DNA from: Ruminococcaceae bacterium UBA866
GTDB lineage: Bacteria > Bacillota > Clostridia > Oscillospirales > Ruminococcaceae
Length of the DNA stretch: 11,112 bases
Reading direction: 5' to 3'
Assembly: GCA_002295325.1 (NCBI GenBank)
Contig: DBGA01000055.1
Coordinates: forward strand, 6,086-17,197
Positions within the stretch are counted from its first letter, which is position 1, and the number at the start of each line of letters is the position of its first letter. The position numbers were made by a program, and so were the translations under genes. Of the stretch, positions 1-6,760 are shown in pieces. The notes below the pieces were generated by a model. That model worked only from the letters and a program-made list of their open reading frames with translations, did not search any database and was not told where the DNA came from.

Positions 1-252
1 AGTTCCGCAGATAAAACGTACGGAAGACAAGCCATATCCCCATGTATCATAAGTGGCTTTGGCCGCATCTATAATCTCCTGGTTGTTAGAAAGTCCAAGA
101 TAATTATTCGCACACATGTTGATGACATTTTCTGTCTTCGTTGTATTGATTCTGCTCCTCTGAGGAGTTGTGATAATGCGCTCCTCCTTGTAAGTACCGT
201 CTCCTTTGGACTGCTCCACCGCTTCTTTATAAAAGTTTAATGCTTTCTTCAT
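1..252 (-). CDS. kbl: Glycine C-acetyltransferase (2-amino-3-ketobutyrate CoA ligase), N-terminal part, cut by window edge
   Basis: The 84 codons seen here encode the N-terminus of a PLP-dependent alpha-oxoamine synthase. The family cleaves 2-amino-3-ketobutyrate with CoA to glycine and acetyl-CoA, the second step of threonine catabolism in the cytoplasm. The recognisable stretches are CANNYLGLSNN (about residues 48-58) and WGYGLSSVRFICGT (71-84), both typical of KBL. The PLP lysine and the rest of the protein (family about 395 residues) lie beyond the left edge. The ATG at 252 follows an AGGAG ribosome binding site about 10 bases upstream. It lies 82 bases downstream of tdh on the same strand, the expected tdh-kbl operon, and that neighbour supports the KBL call over the related 8-amino-7-oxononanoate synthases. 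Confidence 0.9.
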   Translation of the reverse strand, partial: MKKALNFYKEAVEQSKGDGTYKEERIITTPQRSRINTTKTENVINMCANNYLGLSNNQEIIDAAKATYDTWGYGLSSVRFICGT

Positions 253-334
253 AATATCACTTCTCTCCTATCGTTCATGTTCTATATCCGGCTGAATAAC
301 CGTATCTATGTCAATCCGTTCTTCCCGAACTCTT

Positions 335-1381
335 TTAAATCTTCGTCCAGTCCAGAACTACCTTTCCGCACTGTCCGCTGTTCATTACATCAAAGCCCTT
401 CTGGAACTCCCGGAAATCAAATTTGTGGGTGATAATTTTCTCAATCTCAAGACCGCTGTTAAGCATAGCCATCATCTTATACCAGGTTTCAAATATTTCC
501 CTTCCATAAATCCCTTTTAACTGAAGGCAGTTAACCACGATCTTATTCCATGGCACAACGGTATCGCTTCCCTGAAGTCCCAGCACTGCAATCTTACCGC
601 CGTTGTACATATGGTCAATCATGGAAGTAAACGCCTGGCCGTTACCGGACATCTCAAGTCCAACGTCAAAGCCTTCCTCGATATGAAGCTCCCGCATCTT
701 ATCATCTAAGCTCTCCCTGGCTACATTGACAGTATGGGCACCGCAGATTTCCCGGGCCAGATTCAGCCGGTAATCATTGACATCTGTGATCACCACATGT
801 TTGGCTCCAATATGGCGGCAAATCGCTGCAGCCATAATACCGATAGGACCGGCTCCTGTGATCAGCACATCTTCTCCCACCATATCAAAAGACAAAGCTG
901 TATGTACCGCATTGCCCAGAGGATCAAAGGATGAACATAATTCTTCGGGGATTCCCGGCTCACAAATAATTACATTGGTCTGCGGAATTACCAGATACTG
1001 TGCAAATGCACCGTCACGGTTTACCCCTACACCGATCGTATTTTTGCAGAGATGGCGTTTTCCTGCTTTACAGTTACGGCAGTGTCCACATACGATATGG
1101 CCCTCTCCCGATACAATATCGCCGAATTTATATTCTTTTACAAGGCTGCCCATCTCTACGATTTCACCTACAAATTCATGTCCGATGGTCATCGGCGGTT
1201 TTATCGTCTCCTGGGACCACTTATCCCAGTTATGGATATGTAAATCCGTACCGCAGATTGATGTGTAGTGAATCTTGATCTTCACATCATTTTCCCCTGT
1301 CTCGGGAATGGGTACCTCTCTAAGCGCCAGCCCACGCGCCGCCTGTTCTTTTACAATAGCATACATCATTCTTTCTTTCAT
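335..1381 (-). CDS. tdh: L-threonine 3-dehydrogenase (zinc-dependent, MDR family)
   Basis: This cytoplasmic enzyme oxidises L-threonine to 2-amino-3-ketobutyrate with NAD+ and feeds the adjacent kbl product. It has 348 residues, close to the usual 340-350. Visible features are the catalytic-zinc Cys43 in SICGTD, His68-Glu69 in GHEFVGE, the structural-zinc cysteines 98, 101, 104 and 112, the Rossmann glycine motif GAGPIG (176-181), and Asp200 at the end of the second strand, consistent with NAD preference. I chose the ATG at 1381 because a GGAGG site (1387-1391) sits 5 bases upstream. The longer frame starting at 1402 would place that site inside the gene. G+C is clearly higher than in the ribosomal genes to the right. 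A different polyol dehydrogenase is possible from sequence alone, but the kbl neighbour decides it. Confidence 0.93.
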   Translation of the reverse strand: MKERMMYAIVKEQAARGLALREVPIPETGENDVKIKIHYTSICGTDLHIHNWDKWSQETIKPPMTIGHEFVGEIVEMGSLVKEYKFGDIVSGEGHIVCGHCRNCKAGKRHLCKNTIGVGVNRDGAFAQYLVIPQTNVIICEPGIPEELCSSFDPLGNAVHTALSFDMVGEDVLITGAGPIGIMAAAICRHIGAKHVVITDVNDYRLNLAREICGAHTVNVARESLDDKMRELHIEEGFDVGLEMSGNGQAFTSMIDHMYNGGKIAVLGLQGSDTVVPWNKIVVNCLQLKGIYGREIFETWYKMMAMLNSGLEIEKIITHKFDFREFQKGFDVMNSGQCGKVVLDWTKI

Positions 1382-1412
1382 TGTAACCTCCACCTTTCTC
1401 ATTGCTTTATAT

Positions 1413-1450
1413 GTCTTTGTGAGACGAAAAATGTCTTTTATGCGAAGACA
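1413..1450. repeat. Paired GTCT/AGAC inverted repeats in the tdh leader
   Basis: Two dyads lie close together. One is GTCTTTGTGAGAC (1413-1425). The other is 19 bases at 1432-1450 with 6-base arms TGTCTT and AAGACA. A further GTCT occurs at 1465-1468. They lie between the predicted tdh promoter and its ribosome binding site, where an operator or a leader hairpin would act. The regulator is unknown. Confidence 0.35.
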
Positions 1451-1481
1451 CTTTTACATTTAATGTCTCCCCCTCAGGGAC

Positions 1482-1510
1482 ATAATAACATGAATATCAG
1501 TAGATTGCAA
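1482..1510 (-). promoter_or_regulatory. Probable sigma-A promoter of tdh-kbl
   Basis: Read on the minus strand, a -35 box TTGCAA (1505-1510) is followed after 17 bases by a -10 box TATTAT (1482-1487). The predicted start of transcription is near 1475, which gives a leader of about 95 bases containing the GTCT/AGAC repeats. The 1403-1590 stretch holds no gene that I can support. Confidence 0.5.
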
Positions 1511-1590
1511 TCCCTTTTCTTATGATTTCTGTGAGGAAATTTAGCATGAAACGACATAGGATTCGAACTACTTTGCAGAAGGTTATTACG

Positions 1591-1628
1591 AAAAAAGAGA
1601 TGGTTTCCAAAGTGGAATCCATCTCTTT
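1591..1628 (-). terminator. Rho-independent terminator after rpsI
   Basis: The outer arms AAAGAGATGG and CCATCTCTTT pair over 10 bases. An inner TTCCA/TGGAA stem follows after a T/T mismatch, with a 3-base loop. On the minus strand the hairpin ends in a run of six T. It starts 22 bases past the rpsI stop and closes the rplM-rpsI transcript. Confidence 0.85.
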
Positions 1629-1650
1629 ATATATACTATATCTTTGTTTA

Positions 1651-2043
1651 TTATCGCTTGGAGAACTGTGGAGCACGACGAGCTGACTTTAAGCCGTACT
1701 TCTTTCTTTCTTTCATTCTTGGGTCTCTTGTTAAGAATCCAGCTTTTTTAAGTTCTGGTCTTAAGCTCTCATCAGCTTTTAATAAAGCTCTTGATACTCC
1801 GTGTCTGATAGCTCCAGCTTGACCTGTAAATCCACCACCGTGTACGTTAACTAAAACGTCGAATTTATCTTTAGTTCCTGTTAATACTAATGGTTGGTTA
1901 ACTATGAATTTTAATGTATCTAATCCAAAGTAGCTATCCATATCTCTTTTATTTATTACAACTTTACCTTCACCAGGTACAAGTCTTACTCTAGCAACTG
2001 ATTTCTTTCTTCTACCTGTTCCAAAATGTTGAACTTTTGCCAT
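1651..2043 (-). CDS. rpsI: 30S ribosomal protein S9 (uS9)
   Basis: A 130-residue small-subunit protein of the usual full length. The N-terminal [15 protein letters not shown], the central [18 protein letters not shown], and the basic C-terminal tail ending RRAPQFSKR are the hallmarks of S9. In the family, the last arginine reaches the P-site tRNA. An AAGGAGG site lies a few bases before the ATG at 2043. It follows rplM after 26 bases, the universal L13-S9 pair. Codon use is A+T-rich, as for the rest of the middle block and unlike tdh. Confidence 0.98.
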   Translation of the reverse strand: MAKVQHFGTGRRKKSVARVRLVPGEGKVVINKRDMDSYFGLDTLKFIVNQPLVLTGTKDKFDVLVNVHGGGFTGQAGAIRHGVSRALLKADESLRPELKKAGFLTRDPRMKERKKYGLKSARRAPQFSKR

Positions 2044-2069
2044 TATTTATTCCTCCTTACAATACTATA

Positions 2070-2504
2070 TTAGTATTTTAATTCTAATACTTCTGGTTTT
2101 TGAGCATGATTCTTGTGCTCTGGTCCTCTGTAAACTGTTAGCTTCTTAGCCATTTGTCTTCCAAGAACTCCTTTTGGAAGCATTCTTCTTACAGCTTCTT
2201 CAAATACGAATTCTGGTTTCTTAGCTAATGCTTCTCTGTAAGGGATCTCTTTTAATCCGGCTGGATATAATGAGTGATGTCTTAACATTTTTTGATCTAA
2301 TTTCTTTCCTGTTAAAACTATCTTCTCTGCATTTACAACTATTACATAATCTCCAGTATCTACGTTTGGAGTAAATTCTGGTTTATTTTTACCTCTTAAT
2401 ATAGAAGCTATTTGACTTGCAGCTCTACCTAAAGTCATTCCTTCAACGTCTACTACATACCATTTTCTTTGTATTTCACTTGGTTTAGCTAAGTATGATT
2501 TCAT
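2070..2504 (-). CDS. rplM: 50S ribosomal protein L13 (uL13)
   Basis: A complete 144-residue large-subunit protein. Family features visible are [19 protein letters not shown] near residues 15-33, the GDYVIVVNA segment, the [10 protein letters not shown] stretch, and the [14 protein letters not shown] motif around 106-119. The ATG at 2504 is preceded by GGGAGG. The gene is first of a two-gene unit with rpsI and has its own promoter and leader upstream. In Bacillus, L13 is known to bind such a leader. Confidence 0.98.
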   Translation of the reverse strand: MKSYLAKPSEIQRKWYVVDVEGMTLGRAASQIASILRGKNKPEFTPNVDTGDYVIVVNAEKIVLTGKKLDQKMLRHHSLYPAGLKEIPYREALAKKPEFVFEEAVRRMLPKGVLGRQMAKKLTVYRGPEHKNHAQKPEVLELKY

Positions 2505-2596
2505 CTTACTACCTCCCTGATTTTTAACAATTATAATTCTATGGATAAAGATCCGGGGCTAATGGATCTTACTCACAAATATTTATTATACGAACA
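2505..2596 (-). ncRNA. Candidate L13 leader (rplM-rpsI autoregulatory 5' UTR)
   Basis: The transcript from the predicted promoter carries about 92 untranslated bases. It contains a perfect 7-base stem, AAGATCC (2538-2544) with GGATCTT (2554-2560), around a 9-base loop that reads ATTAGCCCC on the minus strand. Position, size and this G/C-rich core agree with the Rfam L13 leader described in Firmicutes. I matched it by memory and position, not by a covariance model. Confidence 0.6.
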
Positions 2597-2602
2597 AAAT
2601 TT

Positions 2603-2631
2603 ATTATAATACAATTTCCCGGGTGTGTCAA
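2603..2631 (-). promoter_or_regulatory. Strong sigma-A promoter of rplM-rpsI
   Basis: On the minus strand, TTGACA (2626-2631), a 17-base spacer and TATAAT (2603-2608) match both consensus boxes perfectly. It starts just after the truA stop, so rplM-rpsI can be transcribed independently of truA. Confidence 0.88.
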
Positions 2632-2646
2632 TGATTTTAAATATTA

Positions 2647-3381
2647 TTAATAATAAACTTCAATTAAACATAAGCCCTGTGGTGGACATGTTTTTCCTGC
2701 TTTTTTTCGATCTCTACTTAATATTATTTTAGGTATATCCTCTGCTTCTATTTTATCGCTTCCTACATCTATAAGAGTTCCTATTATGATTCTTGCCACA
2801 TTATATAAAAATCCATCGGCTGCTATATATACTTTTATATAGTCCTCATTTTTAATTATATCTACTCTACTAATAGTTCTTGTAGTAGTTTTAACTGAGC
2901 TTCCTATATTCCTAAAAGCTTCAAAATCATGAGTTCCTATAAAAAATTTTGTTGCATCTTTCATTTTTACTATATCTAGACTCTTTTTATAGTTATATGA
3001 GAAATTTCTATATATAGGCATTCTTACTTCTGTATTTAGTATTGTATAGCAGTACATTTTCCCTTTAGAATTATATCTAGAATGAAAATCATCATCACCC
3101 TGCGAAGATTTAATTACAGATATATCTTCTGGTAATGTATGATTTAATGCTTCTCTAAATTTTTCTGCAGGAATATTACTATCAGTCTTAAAATTACATA
3201 CATATCCTTTAGCATGAACTTTACTATCAGTTCTGCTACAACCCACAACGTCAACTTTTTCACCAGTGAGTTTATAGATTGCCTCTTCAACTGTTCCTTG
3301 AACAGTTTCCCCCTTGGGCTGCTTTTGCCATCCCATATAATTTGTTCCATCGTATTCTAGCATCAACTTAATATTTTTCAT
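2647..3381 (-). CDS. truA: tRNA pseudouridine synthase A
   Basis: A 244-residue cytoplasmic enzyme that makes pseudouridine at positions 38-40 of tRNA anticodon stems. The catalytic aspartate is Asp52 in CSRTDSKVHA, the TruA form of the motif. This copy has Ser-Lys where Gly-Val or Lys-Gly is commoner. Other family stretches are YDGTNYMGWQKQP (about 10-22), FHSRYNSKGKMYCY near 100-113, and DGFLYNVARIIIGTL near 189-203. The ribosome binding site AAAGGGA is modest. The gene follows ecfT with a 20-base gap, the conserved clostridial order ecfT-truA-rplM-rpsI. A+T-rich, as its neighbours. Confidence 0.95.
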   Translation of the reverse strand: MKNIKLMLEYDGTNYMGWQKQPKGETVQGTVEEAIYKLTGEKVDVVGCSRTDSKVHAKGYVCNFKTDSNIPAEKFREALNHTLPEDISVIKSSQGDDDFHSRYNSKGKMYCYTILNTEVRMPIYRNFSYNYKKSLDIVKMKDATKFFIGTHDFEAFRNIGSSVKTTTRTISRVDIIKNEDYIKVYIAADGFLYNVARIIIGTLIDVGSDKIEAEDIPKIILSRDRKKAGKTCPPQGLCLIEVYY

Positions 3382-3401
3382 ATATATGTCCCTTTATTCT
3401 A

Positions 3402-4205
3402 CTATATCCAAAATCTCATATATATAACTATACCAGTTAGTGCTGCCATTACAACCATTCCAACATAATCCCTAGATGTAATCTTAAGTGTCTTCATTCT
3501 AGTTCTTCCTTCTCCGCCTCTGTAACACCTAGCTTCCATTGCCATAGCTAATTCATCTGCCCTTCTAAAGGAACTAATAAATAGTGGCACAAGTAGAGGT
3601 ATAAGACTTTTAGCTCTCTTTACTATACTTCCGCTTTCAAAGTCGGCTCCTCTCGCCTTCTGAGCCTTCATTATTTTATCAGTCTCATCCATTAAAGTAG
3701 GTATAAATCTTAGTGCAATTGTCATCATCATTGCAAGCTCATGAGCTGGTACTCCAATTTTTTTAAATGGTCCTAGTAGCTTTTCTATTCCATCAGTAAG
3801 TTCTATTGGTGATGTAGTTAAAGTTAATAGAGATGTTCCTATAATAAGAAATGTAAGTCTTAAAACCATAAATACGGCTGTAACTATACCTTCTTTGTAT
3901 ATTTTTATAAATCCCCATTTCCATAGTAGTACATCGCCTCTAGTTAAGAATACATTAAACAACGCGGTTATTAGCATTAATATAAATATAGGCTTTAGTC
4001 CCTTATATATGTATCTAAATTGAATTTTAGATACCATTATAGCCATCACTGTAAATATAAAAATAACAATATATCCTGAGAAGTCTTTTATTAAAAATAA
4101 GTCTATTATGAATAATAATGAAAATAATATTTTCACTCTAGCATCTAGCTTATGGACAAAAGAATCTCCAGGTATGTATTGTCCTATGGTAATATCTTTA
4201 ATCAT
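3402..4205 (-). CDS. ecfT: Energy-coupling factor transporter transmembrane protein EcfT
   Basis: This membrane scaffold of group II ECF vitamin importers couples the EcfA1/EcfA2 ATPases to interchangeable substrate-binding S proteins. The 267 residues have the usual length. Hydrophobic segments lie at about 26-60 (two helices), 72-90, 105-130 and 245-262. Two cytoplasmic coupling motifs are visible: ARG at 184-186 (KAQKARGADF) and the variant ARC at 225-227 (MEARCYRG). The ATG at 4205 has an excellent GGAGGAG site. It follows the ATPase frame after 31 bases. In an intact locus, complete ecfA1 and ecfA2 genes should precede it. Here only the tail of one is present. Confidence 0.95.
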   Translation of the reverse strand: MIKDITIGQYIPGDSFVHKLDARVKILFSLLFIIDLFLIKDFSGYIVIFIFTVMAIMVSKIQFRYIYKGLKPIFILMLITALFNVFLTRGDVLLWKWGFIKIYKEGIVTAVFMVLRLTFLIIGTSLLTLTTSPIELTDGIEKLLGPFKKIGVPAHELAMMMTIALRFIPTLMDETDKIMKAQKARGADFESGSIVKRAKSLIPLLVPLFISSFRRADELAMAMEARCYRGGEGRTRMKTLKITSRDYVGMVVMAALTGIVIYMRFWI

Positions 4206-4236
4206 ATTTACTCCTCCACAACTTTATAAAAGGAGC

Positions 4237-5022
4237 CTAGTTTTTTGCTAGTATCCTAAGTAACTCTTTTTTAGCTTGTTCTAATGTGAAAACATCATCA
4301 GGTAATTCAAATCCTCTCTTTTTTAGCTCTCTCATAAGATATGTTACCTGTGGTACTGCAAGACCTACATTTTCTAAAGTCTCTACCTCTTTAAATATTT
4401 CCTTTGGTGTACCATCTAATACACATTTTCCTTTATCCATTACTAATATTCGGTCTGCAACTTTTGCTACATCCTCCATACTATGAGATACAAGAATGAT
4501 AGTCATGTTGTAGGATTTGTGAAGTTTATATAATTCTCCTAGAATTTCATCTCTACCTTTAGGATCTAATCCAGCTGTTGGCTCATCTAATATTAATAAC
4601 TCGCAGGGTGTTATCAACGCCGCCGCAATTGCAACACGTTTCTTCTGCCCCCCCGACAAGAGATTTACCTTTTTATCAAACTCCGTCATACCAAGCTTTG
4701 TCAAAATTGATTTTGCCTCGTAGAGTTTAAGCTCCTGCTGTGAAGGATTAGCCGAAGAAAGTACCTGCTCAATCACTGTTTTATCGTCACCAAAGTCGGG
4801 GTTCTGGGGAAGATATGCTACCCTTACACCGCTTGCTGTGGTAATTGTTCCTGCCCCGGGTTTTTCAACATTTGCTAATATCTTTAATAGTGTAGAGTTG
4901 CCTGTACCGTTGATTCCAATTAATCCAATCTTATCGGAATCATCAATAAAAAGCGACACATCATTCAATAGTGGTCTTTCACTATAACTCATAGATATAT
5001 TTTGCGCCGATAATAGTACCAA
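4237..5022 (-). CDS. Hybrid ABC ATPase: ABC-F-like N-terminus joined to EcfA2-like C-terminus; Walker A lysine missing
   Basis: One open frame of 261 residues. Residues 1-149 read as the first ATPase domain of an ABC-F ribosome-acting protein. They include LLSAQNISMSYSERPLLNDV, YLPQNPDF, the arm-region EYEAKSILTKLG-type segment (here YEAKSILTKLG), LSGGQ (122-126) and the Walker B end LLILDE (142-147). From residue 150 the protein is an ECF ATPase: AGLDPKGRDEIL, the H-switch His180 in VSHSMEDVAK, then the EcfA tail to the stop. A genuine ABC-F would continue NHLD and be over 500 residues. The Walker A reads GINGTGNST, with Asn42 where the ATP-binding Lys belongs. The start is TTG with GGAGG 8 bases upstream. 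The two halves differ in G+C. Most likely this is a join of two genes from different genomes, otherwise a recombinant, probably inactive ATPase. Confidence 0.75.
   Translation of the reverse strand: MVLLSAQNISMSYSERPLLNDVSLFIDDSDKIGLIGINGTGNSTLLKILANVEKPGAGTITTASGVRVAYLPQNPDFGDDKTVIEQVLSSANPSQQELKLYEAKSILTKLGMTEFDKKVNLLSGGQKKRVAIAAALITPCELLILDEPTAGLDPKGRDEILGELYKLHKSYNMTIILVSHSMEDVAKVADRILVMDKGKCVLDGTPKEIFKEVETLENVGLAVPQVTYLMRELKKRGFELPDDVFTLEQAKKELLRILAKN
4577..4597. other. Chimeric junction interval in the ABC ATPase frame
   Basis: The switch from ABC-F to EcfA2 sequence falls on the codons for the Walker B/D-loop segment LILDEPT, which both families share almost exactly. On its left the sequence is A+T-rich, like ecfT and truA (21/60 G+C from 4441). 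On its right it is richer (28/60 from 4621). A short shared stretch of this size is just what lets an assembler or a recombination event join two unrelated loci. Confidence 0.65.
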
Positions 5023-5059
5023 ATCTTACACCTCCATTTATTTTTACACCAATATTTCT

Positions 5060-5088
5060 ATTGTATCATTTTATCGTTTTTCTTGCAA
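5060..5088 (-). promoter_or_regulatory. Sigma-A promoter of the ABC-F-like frame
   Basis: On the minus strand, TTGCAA (5083-5088), a 17-base spacer and TACAAT (5060-5065) precede the TTG start at 5022 by about 38 bases. The rest of the 5023-5320 gap is A+T-rich DNA between two divergent genes, with nothing else recognisable except the weak promoter candidate near 5223. Confidence 0.6.
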
Positions 5089-5222
5089 GTATTGGGCAAT
5101 TGTCTCTTTAAAAAATATATCGATTTATTAATTGGCGAAACCGCAAGGCATTTAAAATTTAATAAAATAGAAATTGTTTTATTAAAAATATATGGAAGTA
5201 AAAAATCCATGGTATTTATTAC

Positions 5223-5251
5223 TTGTTTAAATTATTCTCAAAAAATGTTAT
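5223..5251 (+). promoter_or_regulatory. Weak promoter candidate for the CAP-domain lipoprotein
   Basis: TTGTTT and TGTTAT are separated by 17 bases, about 70 bases before the ATG at 5321. Each box departs from consensus at two or three positions in A+T-rich DNA, so this is only a candidate. Confidence 0.25.
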
Positions 5252-5320
5252 TCTAGTAGCAGTAACATCTGTTGTTAATTTGCATACCAATCGTTTTCTT
5301 ATCATGCAAAGGAGAACTAA

Positions 5321-6133
5321 ATGAAAAAACTAAGCGTACTAATGGTATTATTAATATCACTCAGCCTTACAGCCTGTGGCAATGATACTATACCTAATAT
5401 TACTCAGTCATCAGACCAAACCTCAAGTGAGCTTGCCTCATCACAGCCAGAAGACGCATCATCTAATCAATCAAGCGACGAGCAATCTTCTGAAACCCCT
5501 AGCAAGATAACTTCAAGCGACCAACCTGTTTCATCAAAACAATCAAATGCAAAATCAACAAGCTCTAAACCCGTTTCATCTAGGCAAACTTCTTCTAAGC
5601 AAACTTCTTCTAGGCAGACTTCATCCAGACCACCTGCAAGCAGTAAACCTCAATCATCCCAAGTAGTTAAGCCAGGCGAGAAAACCCAGTTTAATGAATC
5701 ATCAATTGAACAATCTGTTCTCTCCCTTGTTAATCAAGAGCGTACATCACTAGGGCTGTCAAAGCTTACATGGAACAACACACTATATAAGAGTGCAAAA
5801 ATCCGCAGTGATGAAATGGCAAAAGCTAAGCTTGGCTTGAACATTTCACATACTCGCCCAAATGGAACTACCTGGAGCACAACCCTTGCCGAGGTAGGCT
5901 ACTCTGACTATTATGCCTATGCCGGCGAAAACCTTGCGGCAATCCAAGACGGCAATTTATCTAGAGATACTGTTGATAACCAAAGCATTGCTCAAAAGTT
6001 GTTTGATGGTTGGAAGAATAGCGAGGGTCATTATAAAGCAATTATTCGTCCCGAAACAAAAGAAATTGGAATTGCAGTTACAAAAGATGGAAGTAACCTT
6101 TATGCAACACAACATTTCGGGCAAATTAAATAG
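5321..6133 (+). CDS. CAP/SCP-domain (YkwD-like) surface lipoprotein with Ser-rich stalk
   Basis: A 270-residue protein likely anchored on the outside of the cell membrane. The signal peptide MKKLSVLMVLLISLSLTAC ends in a lipobox with Cys19. Residues 20-124 are a low-complexity Ser/Thr/Gln/Lys linker, including three exact-frame repeats of the S-S-(R/K)-Q-T type. Residues 126-270 form the CAP domain: VNQERTSLGLSKLTWN, His177 in SHTRP, GEN (202-204) and the closing W-K-N-S-E-G-H (231-237). These supply the His/Glu/Glu/His cavity residues of the family. The biochemical role of bacterial CAP domains is unsettled. AGGAGA precedes the ATG, and a terminator follows the stop. Confidence 0.9.
   Translation: MKKLSVLMVLLISLSLTACGNDTIPNITQSSDQTSSELASSQPEDASSNQSSDEQSSETPSKITSSDQPVSSKQSNAKSTSSKPVSSRQTSSKQTSSRQTSSRPPASSKPQSSQVVKPGEKTQFNESSIEQSVLSLVNQERTSLGLSKLTWNNTLYKSAKIRSDEMAKAKLGLNISHTRPNGTTWSTTLAEVGYSDYYAYAGENLAAIQDGNLSRDTVDNQSIAQKLFDGWKNSEGHYKAIIRPETKEIGIAVTKDGSNLYATQHFGQIK
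5576..5620 (+). repeat. Three 15-base tandem units in the lipoprotein stalk
   Basis: Units at 5576-5590, 5591-5605 and 5606-5620 each encode S-S-(R/K)-Q-T and differ at only a few bases. This suggests the stalk can lengthen or shorten by slippage. Confidence 0.7.
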
Positions 6134-6162
6134 CAGATAGATTTTAATAAGGCTGGTATCAC

Positions 6163-6207
6163 AAAAAGCAATTATACAGGAGATTTTCCTGTGTGATTGC
6201 TTTTTTT
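6163..6207 (+). terminator. Rho-independent terminator of the CAP lipoprotein gene
   Basis: The outer arms AAAAAGCAAT and ATTGCTTTTT pair over 10 bases. An inner ACAGGA/TCCTGT stem follows after a small internal loop, and the run continues in T. It lies 30 bases past the stop. Confidence 0.88.
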
Positions 6208-6269
6208 ATCTATAAATTCTGCAAAAAGAAAGGCGAACCATTAAAAGTCAAGCTTAAAAATAAAAAGAT

Positions 6270-6299
6270 GTATAAAAAATTTTGCTGTTGAATATTATA
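6270..6299 (+). promoter_or_regulatory. Possible sigma-G-type promoter for the 91-residue protein
   Basis: GTATA (6270-6274), 18 bases, then TATTATA (6293-6299). Against the published Bacillus sigma-G pattern GHATR-N18-CATWHTA only the first base of the -10 box differs. No convincing sigma-A pair was seen. The A+T-rich background makes chance matches likely. Confidence 0.3.
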
Positions 6300-6325
6300 A
6301 CTTAAATAGAAGGGGGGCAAGAAAT

Positions 6326-6601
6326 ATGGATGATCATGTTGATGGGGTAGAAATTAATGAATTATCAGTGGATCATAAAGCTACATCTGAGAAAAGTGCA
6401 AACTTATTAGAGGAAATAAAAGAACTAGATAAGCAATTGAGAGATTCAAATTACAAGTTATATAAGAAAAGTAGATATTGGCATCAGCAAACTGGAATTA
6501 TAGACGAAGTTAAACAAGAGACTTTTCAAAAAGAGTTGATGGAGCGTCTTCAAAGAATAGAAGCTATATTAATGAAAATAGAAACTTCATTTGAAAAATA
6601 A
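6326..6601 (+). CDS. Small charged coiled-coil protein of unknown function
   Basis: I do not recognise this 91-residue protein. It is soluble, without signal peptide or membrane segment, rich in Lys, Glu and Leu, and has no cysteine. Residues about 24-50 and 66-90 show heptad-like spacing of Leu/Ile and suggest two coiled-coil helices around a central YKKSRYWHQQTGI stretch. The start is supported by a strong AGGGGGG site 8 bases before the ATG. It converges with the Cys-rich gene to the right and ends before a long hairpin. The translation signals and the absence of an opposing gene make it a real gene. Function unknown. Confidence 0.7.
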   Translation: MDDHVDGVEINELSVDHKATSEKSANLLEEIKELDKQLRDSNYKLYKKSRYWHQQTGIIDEVKQETFQKELMERLQRIEAILMKIETSFEK

Positions 6602-6613
6602 AAGTACATAAAG

Positions 6614-6675
6614 GGAGACCCCCATTAGTATTAGAAATCACAGGGTACGTATTCTAATACTAGATGGGGGTCTCC
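6614..6675. repeat. Long inverted repeat between convergent genes (likely bidirectional terminator)
   Basis: The arms 6614-6636 and 6652-6675 pair over 23 bases with a single bulged base, around a 15-base loop. The base of the stem is G+C-rich (GGAGACCCCC with its complement) and the top is A+T-rich. Neither side has a proper T-run, so it is not a textbook terminator. Its place between two converging stops suggests it blocks read-through both ways. A miniature mobile element end is an alternative. Confidence 0.6.
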
Positions 6676-6760
6676 TAATACTTATTGATAAAAGAAGCGT
6701 AGAATAGACTTCGTCAAACCTAAAACAGTGTCTGACTAAGTCAGTTTATAGAACTGGTTA

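Noticed and set aside
777..1268. 163-codon plus-strand frame inside tdh
   Set aside because: It overlaps a well-supported enzyme gene on the other strand, has no ribosome binding site and shows no recognisable protein features.
1550..1580. tRNA-like T-loop motif (TTCGAAT on the minus strand)
   Set aside because: The flanking bases do not form a T stem (only two of five pairs), and no other tRNA arms are present.
5576..5620. Possible CRISPR-like repeat
   Set aside because: The units are 15 bases, contiguous without spacers and in frame with a coding stalk.
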